Positions 26,208 to 34,507 of a stretch of 45,506 nt of DNA are shown in pieces. Below the pieces are notes generated by a model. It saw only the letters and a list, made by a program, of their open reading frames with translations, did not search any database and was not told where the DNA came from. Both the position numbers and the translations under genes were made by a program. Each line of letters starts with the position of its first letter. Within the stretch, counting starts at the first letter, position 1. This DNA comes from Acidimicrobiaceae bacterium (GTDB lineage: Bacteria; Actinomycetota; Acidimicrobiia; Acidimicrobiales; Acidimicrobiaceae): assembly GCA_013044385.1 (NCBI GenBank), contig JABEUN010000080.1:1-45506 (forward strand), read 5' to 3'.

Positions 26208-27122
26208 GTGCAGATGTGGATCGTTTCAAACGTCGAACTGGGTGACAAGTTCAGCGAACATGCGACGCGGCACCTCTTGGCTGCAGAGAAGTTGGGTATC
26301 GACGCACGGCTGGTTCAGCCGCTAGATCTTGCCTACCTATGCATCCCCGGACGGTCTGAAACTTTGGTGGTATCAGAGAATTGGACCCAATGGGGATCCC
26401 CAAAGGTTTGCCTTTTCCTTGACAAGGATCATGAGACGGCCCACGGACTTGAACAAGCCGGCGTCCGGGTAGTCAATTCCGCCACAACCATAGAGCAGTG
26501 TGCTGATAAACGGACAATGCACCGCTCTCTCAATAGGGCTGGAATACCTGCCCCCACAACTGCCATCCTGGCAAGGCCATATCCAAGGCAGCCACACCAC
26601 CGCGACCAAGTTTTGCGTGTTGCAAACCTGATGGGATACCCACTTGTAGTAAAGGCAGCCAAGGGGTCGTTCGGCGCCCAGGTTTTCGTCGCAAACCATC
26701 CAGAAGAACTTCTCGACCTTTTAGATACAGAAAACCTTCAGGAGGTGCTGCTCCAAGAGTTGATCACCACCTCTCACGGGGTTGGAATTAGGGTGCACGT
26801 AGTAGCTGGAAGGACCGTAGCCGCACTTCGTCAGCAGAGCACTGATGGCCGACTCCAGGCGAACCTGACCCAGGGTGGTATCGGCGAATCGATCAAGCCA
26901 TCCGAGCTCGAGTCCAATTTGGCAATCGCGGCGGCCGATGCGGTCGGGGCGTTCTATGCGGGTGTAGATCTCTTAGTTGGGCCCGAAGACTCACGCCTAG
27001 TCTGTGAAGTGAATTCAAACGCGCACGTGTCAAGACTCAGCGAGATTACGGGGATCGACTGCGCCGGAATTCTGATCAAAGAACTCCAGACTCACTTCTT
27101 CAATTTCGACCGGTCGCCGTGA
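26208..27122 (+). CDS. RimK-like ATP-grasp ligase 1
   Basis: 304 residues with an ATP-grasp fold: pre-ATP-grasp domain 1-95, CADKRTMHRSLNRAGIPAPTT near 98-118, the ATP-binding lysine and small loop in VVKAAKGSFGAQV (147-159), the adenine-contacting QE pair near 183, and the metal site in AGVDLL (251-256) and CEVNSNAH (266-273). These enzymes join a carboxylate (via acyl phosphate) to an amine. The nearest named family is RimK/LysX; the substrate is unknown. It starts at GTG 26208 or ATG 26214, with only a weak ribosome site, and overlaps the next ligase by 4 nt (GTGA). Confidence 0.85.
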   Translation: MQMWIVSNVELGDKFSEHATRHLLAAEKLGIDARLVQPLDLAYLCIPGRSETLVVSENWTQWGSPKVCLFLDKDHETAHGLEQAGVRVVNSATTIEQCADKRTMHRSLNRAGIPAPTTAILARPYPRQPHHRDQVLRVANLMGYPLVVKAAKGSFGAQVFVANHPEELLDLLDTENLQEVLLQELITTSHGVGIRVHVVAGRTVAALRQQSTDGRLQANLTQGGIGESIKPSELESNLAIAAADAVGAFYAGVDLLVGPEDSRLVCEVNSNAHVSRLSEITGIDCAGILIKELQTHFFNFDRSP

Positions 27123-27955
27123 GTACCTCGGCAAGACCGGGCTGGTTACTCTACCGGAATGAGGATATCGCCAAGAACCGCTTCTTCATTGAACAGCTGA
27201 CTAGCCAGCTCGCAAATCACAATCTCAAGGTTCGACTGGTGCCACTTGAGTCGCTTAACTTCAGAATCGATTCAGCCGCAATCGAGCTGCCAGATTTCGT
27301 CATCAACAGGAGCTTCAGTGACGGCGCGACAGAAGTATTAGAGTCCCTTGGCATACCCTGTTTCAACCGATCATCGATCTCCAGGATCGGGAACAACAAG
27401 GCACTTACGCTCGCGCTCGCAGACAGACTCGGCATACCTACGATGGATTCGCTGGTCTACTACGGACCATCTGGACATCTAAGTCCCCCTCTCGATGGCC
27501 CCGTCGTAACCAAGGCCGTCGGCGGTCACGGTGGCGCACAAGTCAGCATGACAAGCAGTTTCAATGAGGAGTTGGTGTGTAACGCGACACCAGAAGAGCC
27601 GGTACTGGTCCAACGTTTCAACAGCAGAGGTTCGACCGATCATCGCTGTTACATCTTCGCCACCGGAGCCAGATTCTGGGTGCAAAGATCGGCTACTTCA
27701 CCGTCAGAGTTCAGATCAAATATCTCACTCGGCGGGGTCGTGAATCCTTACGAGCCAACCAAAGCTGAAGTGTTGATCGCTGATGCCATGTTCGAGAGCC
27801 TCGGCCCAGGAAATTACGCAGTCGATCTCATTGAGTGTGAATCGGGATTCGCACTCAATGAGATCGAGGACTCCTGTGGATATAGAGCTCTTTACATACT
27901 GAAGCTGTGCAATCCTGCCCAGCTAATAGTTAGCAATCTGGCTGAACGCCTCTAA
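27119..27955 (+). CDS. RimK-like ATP-grasp ligase 2
   Basis: 278 residues, a second and clearly different ATP-grasp enzyme. INRSFSDG and CFNRSSISRIGNNKALTLAL (81-100) end the pre-domain; VVTKAVGGHGGAQV (129-142) is the glycine-rich ATP loop with Lys132; LVQRF near 163 contacts adenine; FRSNISLGG (198-206) and YAVDLIE...LNEIED (233-251) form the substrate and metal site. It is translationally coupled to ligase 1, so the two probably act in sequence or as a complex. No acceptor peptide or LysW-like carrier gene was found beside them. The 3' end overlaps the convergent AhpD-like gene by 4 nt. Confidence 0.85.
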   Translation: MSTSARPGWLLYRNEDIAKNRFFIEQLTSQLANHNLKVRLVPLESLNFRIDSAAIELPDFVINRSFSDGATEVLESLGIPCFNRSSISRIGNNKALTLALADRLGIPTMDSLVYYGPSGHLSPPLDGPVVTKAVGGHGGAQVSMTSSFNEELVCNATPEEPVLVQRFNSRGSTDHRCYIFATGARFWVQRSATSPSEFRSNISLGGVVNPYEPTKAEVLIADAMFESLGPGNYAVDLIECESGFALNEIEDSCGYRALYILKLCNPAQLIVSNLAERL

Positions 27956-28362
27956 GGCTGAGTGGGCGGTGCGGCTGAACTAGGTACTTGGGGCCGCTTT
28001 GCGTCGTATTCTGCCTTGAACTCCACAAACGCTTCGTACGCTCTTGGTCCATAGACCGTCCCGGGTCCGCCGGTGAGCAGGATCGCCACTCCGATTGCCT
28101 CAGCAACCTGTTCATTGGTCGTTCCCTTTCGGGCAGCAGATCTGGCATGTGAGGCAATACATCCATCACACTGGTTGGCTACAGATATCGCTATTGCCAG
28201 GGCCTCTTTGACCGCTGCAGAGAGAACGCCTTCAGCCATGGCTCCCTTGCTCATCTCCGCGAATCCCTTGTAGACGTCGGGAATGTAGGACCTCAACTCC
28301 TTGGCCGGAGCAGAAAGGTCCTCAAGAACCTGGTGATGCCGATGGTCCAACTCTTCTGTCAC
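27952..28362 (-). CDS. AhpD-like carboxymuconolactone decarboxylase family protein
   Basis: 136 residues, mostly helical. The peroxidase-type motif CDGC (Cys65, Cys68) is followed by His72 in IASHARSAARKG, as in AhpD and related alkylhydroperoxidases. The real PcaC activity in this window is in PcaL, which lacks this CxxC, so this protein is more likely a thiol-dependent peroxidase or redox protein than a pathway enzyme. The C-terminus is a Pro/Ser/Ala tail. Confidence 0.85.
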   Translation of the reverse strand: MTEELDHRHHQVLEDLSAPAKELRSYIPDVYKGFAEMSKGAMAEGVLSAAVKEALAIAISVANQCDGCIASHARSAARKGTTNEQVAEAIGVAILLTGGPGTVYGPRAYEAFVEFKAEYDAKRPQVPSSAAPPTQP

Positions 28363-28500
28363 TTCTACCTAGCCTCCTACAACCGCATCTTTAGGCTGTC
28401 GGTCACCTATTGACATCCAACCAGATGGCTCTTGACTTCGAAATGTGATCCAGTTCTTCAACGAATCGCGCCCAGGGGAGGTTGACCCCCGGGTATGGGT

Positions 28501-28872
28501 TCATACCGCGGATACCGCAGCCCGAAGCAGCTCCACTGCCTCGTCGGCGAGAGCTTTCATGCCGGGCGAATCCATCATCATTGTCGGGTCAACGGCCGAT
28601 ATCCTCACCTGATTTCCCTCTTGCGACAGCACCACGTTGCAGGGCATCATGAGGGCAACCGTGGGATCTGCCTCCAACGCCCGGTTTGCAAAACCTGGAT
28701 TGCAGGCTCCAAGAATCTTGAGGGGGTTCCTTTCGACACCGATCTTCGCCTTCAGTGTCGCGGCCACGTCGATCTCGGTCAGAACTCCAAAACCCCTTTT
28801 CACGAGTTCTTCCCTCACCCTGGGCTCTACCGTTGCAATGTCACCATCGACGAACTTCTCTATCGCTTCCAT
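28501..28872 (-). CDS. DUF302 domain protein
   Basis: 123 residues. The family core is visible: KRGFGVLTEIDVAATLKAK (25-43), ILGACNPGFANRAL (53-66) and MPCNVVLSQEG (76-86), with Cys57 and Cys78 conserved. The function of the domain is unknown; in other bacteria it often sits with sulfur or metal stress genes. The ATG at 28872 is chosen over the open-frame start 28935, because GGGAG lies 8 nt before it and the extension would cover an inverted repeat. Confidence 0.85.
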   Translation of the reverse strand: MEAIEKFVDGDIATVEPRVREELVKRGFGVLTEIDVAATLKAKIGVERNPLKILGACNPGFANRALEADPTVALMMPCNVVLSQEGNQVRISAVDPTMMMDSPGMKALADEAVELLRAAVSAV

Positions 28873-28905
28873 CAGCCGAACTCCCTCTAAAGTACAAAGA
28901 AAACT

Positions 28906-28921
28906 ATACCCTGAATGGTAT
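28906..28921 (-). promoter_or_regulatory. CsoR/CstR-like inverted repeat upstream of the DUF302 gene
   Basis: ATACC-N6-GGTAT is a 5-bp inverted repeat 34 bp upstream of the DUF302 start. Its outline resembles the ATACC...GGTAT sites of CsoR-family copper and persulfide repressors, although the C/G runs in the centre are shorter than usual. Confidence 0.35.
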
Positions 28922-29490
28922 CCTGTATCCACCATAGTCGGGCCGCCGCCTCAACTCTGGCCAAGTTATCCGCCTGATACCCTGGCCCGCGATCCGGTAC
29001 GAACTTCAACAATGATCACGTCAGTTGACCATATGCAGACCCAGGGAAGGATCGATCCATCTGGATCATGAGTACAGATCGAAAGCAGTCCTACCCAAAA
29101 GTCCTGGCTGACGAGTTGGCACCACAACGAATCAACCAGCGAGATGGGAGGAGTATGAACCCTATTCTGCAGTTTGGAAGGAAATTCGCCGAAGTACCCT
29201 GGTCGAGAAGTTGCCGCTTGGGCATCGACATCTCGGGCAATCCCAGGACAAAGTTGAACCCCCCATCCAGATCCTTTAGAGAACTACTGACCTGCTTACT
29301 ACCAGCGACGGCCGTAGGAGTCACTACGAGCTAGTTCTGCTGCGCCCACGCCGTTTGTACGTATCTGAGGATGACGTAACGTCCAATCGCCTGCGTTAGG
29401 CATTTATTGCCCGGCCGGACCCCACGACTACTCAACTTTTCGCCCCTATAGTGGCCGCGCTGACCGGACACATTCCAAGCGTTCTCGGCG
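28922..29490. other. Long intergenic stretch without a recognisable gene
   Basis: Open frames here are short, have no recognisable domain and lack ribosome sites. A small inverted repeat GACGT-A-ACGTC lies at 29373-29383. No tRNA, repeat or mobile element end was seen. Confidence 0.4.
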
Positions 29491-30831
29491 TTACTCACCC
29501 GACTTCTTCAATGGTATGCCTCCCCAAGACGTCTCGGTAGTTGACATGTCCGCCTTTCCAACAACCGTCGAACCCTTGTAGAAGAGGACAGATATCGGAT
29601 CGTTGCACACTCCGTTACAGCTGGATGTGGTTCTTCCCATTGGCAAGACGAAGAAATGCCAGCCCGAAACGGACGATGGGAGCACGAGACTCGTTTCTGA
29701 CTTCCTAGCGAGCTTTACTGAGACGCTTGTGACCCAAGTTGGAACCATACCCGAGACAAACTCCTGACCGTTAGGCGCATTGTCCCAGTTCAAACTTGCA
29801 CGGGCCAGATTCGAGCCGCTCGCTGTCACCACCTGGTCGGCATAGACTATCTCCATCCAGGCGTTGCCGGGCTCGACAGCTGCTGAAAAGACCCACGGGC
29901 TCCCAGAAACGCTCCCATAGGCGAGTTCGGTACCACCGAGTGGAACCATCGGCGTATTGATCGGCGGTGAGGCGTGGGTTCCTGGCGAACACAGCCCGCC
30001 CTCCAAGGCTTTTCCGTCGCTGATGCAGCTCTGTCGGGCCATATCAATTCGGATTCCGTCTGCTATGTCGACAAGTCGGGAAGCACTGATTCCGCTCCCA
30101 TCGAGTTGCAGACCAACAGTGGGACTCATCCGCCACTGAAGAACTATCTGTGGAGTCCCACTGGAAGCTGTCGAATTGAACAGTCCGGGTGGTCCTACCT
30201 GACTACTCCGGTCAACTTTGCAGTAAGTTGATGCGCTAGATCCGGGGCAAAACACATCTATAGTTGTCGTTCGTCTTCCACCGACGAACCCCACTCCCTT
30301 GGTTACCACAGGAGCACTCGATAGAACTTCCATCAGCGCAGTTTGACCGTTTACAGCTCTGACGCTCAACTTTGCATTCGCGATCCCTCCGGGCGGTGGT
30401 GAGGTGAAATCCGGGTTGAGTATGCCCTGGGTAAATGTGAATGTAAAGGAGGCGCGCTCGGTGCCCACCTGCCCTCCATACGTAATGGAGCGCGTGTAGC
30501 TTGCGGGCTCTGTCACCACGCTGGTCTGCCTGTCCGATAACAGTCGAAAGCCACTCGGAAGGTAACTGAAATTAATGGCATGATTTAGTAGGTGGGGAGG
30601 TCCCGACGATACAAACGCTGTCACCTGGGAACTCAAGGTTGGGGTCGGGGAGCCATCTCCATGAGCGTTGATCAACCCTACGGAGCCGGCCACTACCCCG
30701 ACAACGCCTAGTACCACACCTCGCCTTCGCCTACTTCGGGTTCGAATCCGGCTCCTGAGTTCGGCCACCGAAGGAGCAGAAGCAAGCTCGACCTGCTGGA
30801 GCTCTACGACAAGGTCATCTAGTCTCGACAC
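29491..30831 (-). CDS. Membrane-anchored protein, probable anti-sigma partner
   Basis: 446 residues: about 35 N-terminal residues, a basic stretch (RTRSRRRRG), one transmembrane segment at about 38-57 (VVLGVVGVVAGSVGLINA), and a long Ser/Thr/Gly-rich outer domain without a known motif. It starts at GTG 4 bp after the ECF sigma stop with AGGTGA upstream. The position and the short cytoplasmic head plus single membrane segment are those of an anti-sigma or sensor protein. No zinc-binding HxxxCxxC motif is present, so this role is inferred from context. Confidence 0.7.
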   Translation of the reverse strand: MSRLDDLVVELQQVELASAPSVAELRSRIRTRSRRRRGVVLGVVGVVAGSVGLINAHGDGSPTPTLSSQVTAFVSSGPPHLLNHAINFSYLPSGFRLLSDRQTSVVTEPASYTRSITYGGQVGTERASFTFTFTQGILNPDFTSPPPGGIANAKLSVRAVNGQTALMEVLSSAPVVTKGVGFVGGRRTTTIDVFCPGSSASTYCKVDRSSQVGPPGLFNSTASSGTPQIVLQWRMSPTVGLQLDGSGISASRLVDIADGIRIDMARQSCISDGKALEGGLCSPGTHASPPINTPMVPLGGTELAYGSVSGSPWVFSAAVEPGNAWMEIVYADQVVTASGSNLARASLNWDNAPNGQEFVSGMVPTWVTSVSVKLARKSETSLVLPSSVSGWHFFVLPMGRTTSSCNGVCNDPISVLFYKGSTVVGKADMSTTETSWGGIPLKKSGE

Positions 30832-30835
30832 TCAT

Positions 30836-31348
30836 TCACCTGCTCTTTCCAATTGACTCATCATCGCTGAGCAAAAAGGCCAGTCTTGCCCTCGCATCCG
30901 AAAGCGATCGGGAAACCGAACCTCTCGTTAATCCCAGAACTTCAGCGATCTCAGTCTCCTTCATGTCTGCCACATACCTCATCACGATCACCTCGCGCTG
31001 ACGAACCGGAAGTGCTCCGACCATCGCCCAGATCTCGCCCGCCGGAGCCGGCATGTTTTGCGGGGGAGGGAGTTTCAAAAGGAGTCTGCGTTCAAGGTTC
31101 ATTCGCCGCATCCTTCGACGAAAAAGGTTGATCGCCACCTTGTATGTCCAGCCCGCCGGAGAAGGAAACCGACTGATCCGAGACCAGTGTGCCAAGGATC
31201 GACAGAAAGCTTCGTCTACAACCTCCTTGGACAACTCCAGATCACCGGTTACCAATAGGAGCGAGGCAAGGAGTCTCGGATACTCGACCTCATACCACTG
31301 AGCAAACTCTGCTGCGAGGATATCGGCGGCGCGCCTTGATCGGCTCAC
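30836..31348 (-). CDS. ECF-type RNA polymerase sigma factor
   Basis: 170 residues. Region 2 lies at about 15-90 (LLASLLLVTGDLELSKEVVDEAF, then AGWTYKVAINLFRRRMRR); region 4 at about 108-165 (LPVRQREVIVMRYVADMKETEIAEVLGL, TRGSVSRSLSDARARL). There is no region 1 or 3, as expected for group 4 sigma factors. It is followed directly by a membrane protein that could hold it inactive. The regulon is unknown. Confidence 0.9.
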   Translation of the reverse strand: MSRSRRAADILAAEFAQWYEVEYPRLLASLLLVTGDLELSKEVVDEAFCRSLAHWSRISRFPSPAGWTYKVAINLFRRRMRRMNLERRLLLKLPPPQNMPAPAGEIWAMVGALPVRQREVIVMRYVADMKETEIAEVLGLTRGSVSRSLSDARARLAFLLSDDESIGKSR

Positions 31349-31855
31349 GAGTTAGCCAGATCAAAAATGTTGACGTCTCTTATGGAGTACACGTATTCAA
31401 TAAGTCACAATTGACCCAGAATGTTGAGTGCCACCGTAAAATCTGCGAATCCACTTTCGAGTTCATCCAGCACCCAGTTGCTCGATTACGCCAAAAAAGC
31501 TCGGCCACCTACTACGCCATAACTCCGACAAATCACCTGCCAAGTTGACGAACCCGTATTCTCCTACTACTTCTCGATCTCTTTGGATGACTCGATTGGT
31601 TGACCTACTCTACAAGACAGTGCCTTAGTACACCTATTGATAGACAGGTCGAGCGACTTCTGCTCCAGTGGATGCTCACTGTCCGATCGACACACCTCAC
31701 CGATCCACCCCAGATAGAAGGGTCGCACTTTGCTCAGCACGCTGAGGCCGAGAAAATCCCGGATCAACACACCTAGTCGATCGAGTCTCGATTCAGATCA
31801 AGTGTCCCTGTTCAACAGAGCCCGCACGATTTTCAACAATGGCCCAAAGGCCATA
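31349..31855. other. Intergenic stretch, no gene supported
   Basis: A 67-codon minus-strand frame (31567-31770) is open but has no domain and only a weak ribosome site. The rest is rich in stop codons. The promoter of the ECF sigma gene should lie in the first 100 bp but was not clearly recognised. Confidence 0.35.
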
Positions 31856-32383
31856 TTATCTGCGCCGACCATATCTTTCCGTGGAGTGAGTATTGGCACG
31901 AATGTGCAGAATATCAAGGAAGAATGCCGCCATGACCGTCGCCAGCAGGAACACCAGCGCCGTTGCCGACCCGCTTCCAGCGCCAAACAATAGAAGCACA
32001 AACGCGAGAAGTCCGAAAGCATTGATGAGTATGAGATGCCTGCCAAGCATGCCGCCATCGCTCAGTTTGGAGCTGTCCACAATCAATATCGAGAACACCT
32101 CGCCAAGAAATTGAGTCTTATACAAGCGCTCCTTGCGCAACTCAAACTCCGAGGAAGTCAGCACTCCCTGCTTCCAACTCTCGAGAAGTTGCTCTTCAGC
32201 CAACTCCCTGTCATCATGGGAGGCGAGCTCCTGCCATATAAGGTCCTGTGATGCGTCCACGACTGCCGCCCTCGTTAAAGTACGTTCTACGCACCAGATC
32301 CAACTCGAGCCGGCATATGGACGGTCAGCTCCTAGTAGAGGTGCACAATAGGAATCGGACCGTAGATCAATCAACTGAAGCAT
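31856..32383 (-). CDS. Small membrane protein with SHOCT-like segment
   Basis: About 175 residues from ATG 32383 (the frame is open to 32527, but that part overlaps the NUDIX gene). An acidic central helix region with EEQLLESWKQGVLTSSEFE resembles the short SHOCT oligomerisation motif. It is followed by two transmembrane segments near the C-terminus (LILINAFGLLAFVLLLFGAG and ATALVFLLATVMAAFFLDIL) and a basic tail. No function is recognised. It is divergent from the NUDIX gene. Confidence 0.6.
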   Translation of the reverse strand: MLQLIDLRSDSYCAPLLGADRPYAGSSWIWCVERTLTRAAVVDASQDLIWQELASHDDRELAEEQLLESWKQGVLTSSEFELRKERLYKTQFLGEVFSILIVDSSKLSDGGMLGRHLILINAFGLLAFVLLLFGAGSGSATALVFLLATVMAAFFLDILHIRANTHSTERYGRRR

Positions 32384-32509
32384 GGTCGCCCTAATTACCT
32401 CTGTGCAATTTTTGGAAAGGAACCTTCGGATCACCTTCAGATTCAACTCCGACCTTGGAGTCAAGTTGGGCAATACATTTTTTAAGCTCAAAATGGGGAG
32501 CTGGTGGTT

Positions 32510-32929
32510 ATGCCTGAAGGCACACAAACAACGGTGATCTCGGCGGTGGTAGTACTGATTCGAGACGCGGCTGGCTATGTTCTGCTTACGTCATCCTCTG
32601 CCACGGCGAACGGCCCCTGGTCACACATCGGCGGTGGAGTTAGCCAAGGTGAGGACCCAGTGAGCGCGGCGAGAAGGATCGCACATGACGAATGCGGATT
32701 GGAAATTGAGGTTGGAAGGCTACTGACCTACCTCGCCGGACCCGCCTACCAGGTGTTGTACGAATGTGGTGCCGACACCACCTATGAAGCGTCCGTGTTC
32801 AGCGCGTCGATCCTGGGATTTTCCAGCGACGCCCCAATGCGCACCAAGTGGTTCGACCTTGGCGAACTTGCCGTCGCGAATCTTGACGAGTTCGCTAGCG
32901 CCTCGATTGCTGACCTCGGTCTTGGGTAG
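32510..32929 (+). CDS. NUDIX domain protein with degenerate box
   Basis: 139 residues with the NUDIX alpha/beta/alpha pattern. The box runs from Gly42 to Leu64 (GGVSQGEDPVSAARRIAHDE, then CGL). Compared with Gx5Ex7REUxEExGU, the Glu after Arg56 is Ile57 and the first Glu of the EE pair is Asp60; Glu48 and Glu61 remain. Hydrolase activity may thus be weak or altered, or the protein may bind a nucleotide without cutting it. ATG 32510 with GGGGAG upstream is preferred to GTG 32504. Confidence 0.8.
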   Translation: MPEGTQTTVISAVVVLIRDAAGYVLLTSSSATANGPWSHIGGGVSQGEDPVSAARRIAHDECGLEIEVGRLLTYLAGPAYQVLYECGADTTYEASVFSASILGFSSDAPMRTKWFDLGELAVANLDEFASASIADLGLG

Positions 32930-33283
32930 ATACGCCTCTAAAAGAGATGCAACTAGCCGACACCGCCCTCACCCACCTACAGATGCACGACACTGGTCGA
33001 CGACCGACAGACTGGCGCCCCCCAATTGAATTGTAAAATGGCCGCCGGTTGGCGGCTGGTTCGGAACAAGCGAGCTCCAGTCCTAGCCGCCCCGTCGCAC
33101 CTTTAGCGAACCGTTGCCCTGCCACAACCACTACAGGAATCACCTGATTCACCGACAATGTCCGCAAAGACTTGCAGCCTAGAAATCAGCTTAGATCTAA
33201 AGCAGGACATTGGATGTGACGACCGGGGTCCGACATCCCCGCCGAGTTGGCTGCTCAAAGTGGCTCGGAGACCCCTGAAAGTT
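32930..33283. other. Intergenic stretch with two hairpins
   Basis: No gene is recognised. It contains the terminator-like hairpin at 33036-33056 and a second small one (CGGGG 33224-33228, CCCCG 33237-33241). Confidence 0.4.
33036..33056 (-). terminator. Possible rho-independent terminator
   Basis: GCCGCC and GGCGGC form a perfect 6-bp stem with a 4-nt loop (33041-33056). On the minus strand it is followed by CATTTTAC, a weak T-run. It lies about 230 bp downstream of the acyl-CoA dehydrogenase gene and could end its transcript. Confidence 0.4.
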
Positions 33284-34396
33284 TCAGAGACCTATCCTCT
33301 GCGCTAGCTCTTCTCGGAAATTAGAAGGGCTGCCAAACATCAATTGCGACGACTTCGCCCTCTTGAAGTAGAGGTGGGCATCGTGCTCCCAGGTGAACCC
33401 GATACCTCCATGGATCTGGATGTTCTCGGCAGCAACCATGAAGTACGCATCGGAGCAGAACGACTTAGCCAATGGCGCTGCAATGTTCAGCTCGGCGGCG
33501 TCATTAGCTGCCGCCCACATGGCATAGTAGGCAGCGGATTTTGCGGACTCCACCTCGACCAGCATGTCGGCACACTTGTGCTTTATGGCCTGGAACGACC
33601 CGATAGGTCGACCAAACTGTATTCTCACCTTCGCGTACTCGACGGACATGTCGAGACAACTCTGGGCACCGCCTACCATCTCCGCACTTAACGCGGCACA
33701 TGCTATGTCGATAAGCTGCTTGTAGGTTTCGGCACCTTGGCCGAGGGTCCCAACTAGCGAACCTTCTGCGGCTTCAAACTCGACAGATGCAAGCTTCCTC
33801 GTCTGGTCCATCGTTTCATGCCAAGTCGACCTCGTAGAGTCGGACCTCTTTACGTGGAAAAGACTCAGACCATCCTCCGCCTTAGCAAAGACGAGGAAGT
33901 CGGAGGCAGTAGCTCCATCGATCACATAATCCTTGCGTCCACTTATTCGGAAAACGCCTCCAGATGGCACTGCCGTGGTAGCGGTTCCCGAGATATCGAA
34001 GCCTGCCGCAGACTCATACATCGCAACTGTGTAACGGGAGTCCCCCGAAGCGATTCCGGGGAGATGGGCGGCCATCGCCTCCTTGTCGCCCGATGCTAAA
34101 AGCGCATTTGCACCGAGGACTACCGAAGAGAAATAAGGGGCGCAGAAGAGTGCCCTACCCATCTCTTCGAGAACAATTCCGAGTTCAATATTTGTAAAGC
34201 CGAGTCCGCCGTACTCTTCGGGAATCGATATTCCGGCTAGGCCGAGCTGCTGGGTTGCCTGAGTCCATACCTCCGGGTCGAAACCGGACTGCGACTCCAT
34301 CCGCTTGCGCACCTCAGAGATCGGCGACTTATCTTCTAGGAACTTGCGGACTGATCTGCGCAGTTCGTCCTGCTCCTCGCTGAATGCAAAGTTCAT
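33284..34396 (-). CDS. Acyl-CoA dehydrogenase family protein
   Basis: About 370 residues, full length for the family. The N-terminal helical domain (MNFAFSEEQDELRRSVRKFL), the middle beta domain and the C-terminal helical domain are all present. The C-terminal domain has RIQFGRPIGSFQAIKHKCAD near 267 and IHGGIGFTWEHDAHLYFKRA near 340, whose Glu in TWEHD is the likely catalytic base. It oxidises an acyl-CoA with FAD; chain type is unknown. The ATG at 34396 with GGAGG upstream is preferred to the open-frame start 34426. No electron-transfer flavoprotein genes are nearby. Confidence 0.92.
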   Translation of the reverse strand: MNFAFSEEQDELRRSVRKFLEDKSPISEVRKRMESQSGFDPEVWTQATQQLGLAGISIPEEYGGLGFTNIELGIVLEEMGRALFCAPYFSSVVLGANALLASGDKEAMAAHLPGIASGDSRYTVAMYESAAGFDISGTATTAVPSGGVFRISGRKDYVIDGATASDFLVFAKAEDGLSLFHVKRSDSTRSTWHETMDQTRKLASVEFEAAEGSLVGTLGQGAETYKQLIDIACAALSAEMVGGAQSCLDMSVEYAKVRIQFGRPIGSFQAIKHKCADMLVEVESAKSAAYYAMWAAANDAAELNIAAPLAKSFCSDAYFMVAAENIQIHGGIGFTWEHDAHLYFKRAKSSQLMFGSPSNFREELAQRIGL

Positions 34397-34507
34397 CTCG
34401 CCTCCGATTCTTAACGTCCCATACAAACGACAAGGGCTACCGCCAACCGACTCGGCTAGCTTAGGTTTTACAAACTCTCGTCAACAGTCTGAAAAGATAC
34501 CACACGG

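Noticed and set aside
27952-28362. AhpD-like gene considered as a second pcaC
   Set aside because: It has the CxxC of peroxidases, and PcaC is already present as the C-terminal domain of PcaL.
29068-29334. 88-codon plus-strand frame
   Set aside because: No recognisable motif, no convincing ribosome site, and an equally long frame runs on the opposite strand.
31567-31770. 67-codon minus-strand frame
   Set aside because: No domain; weak start; composition like the surrounding non-coding DNA.
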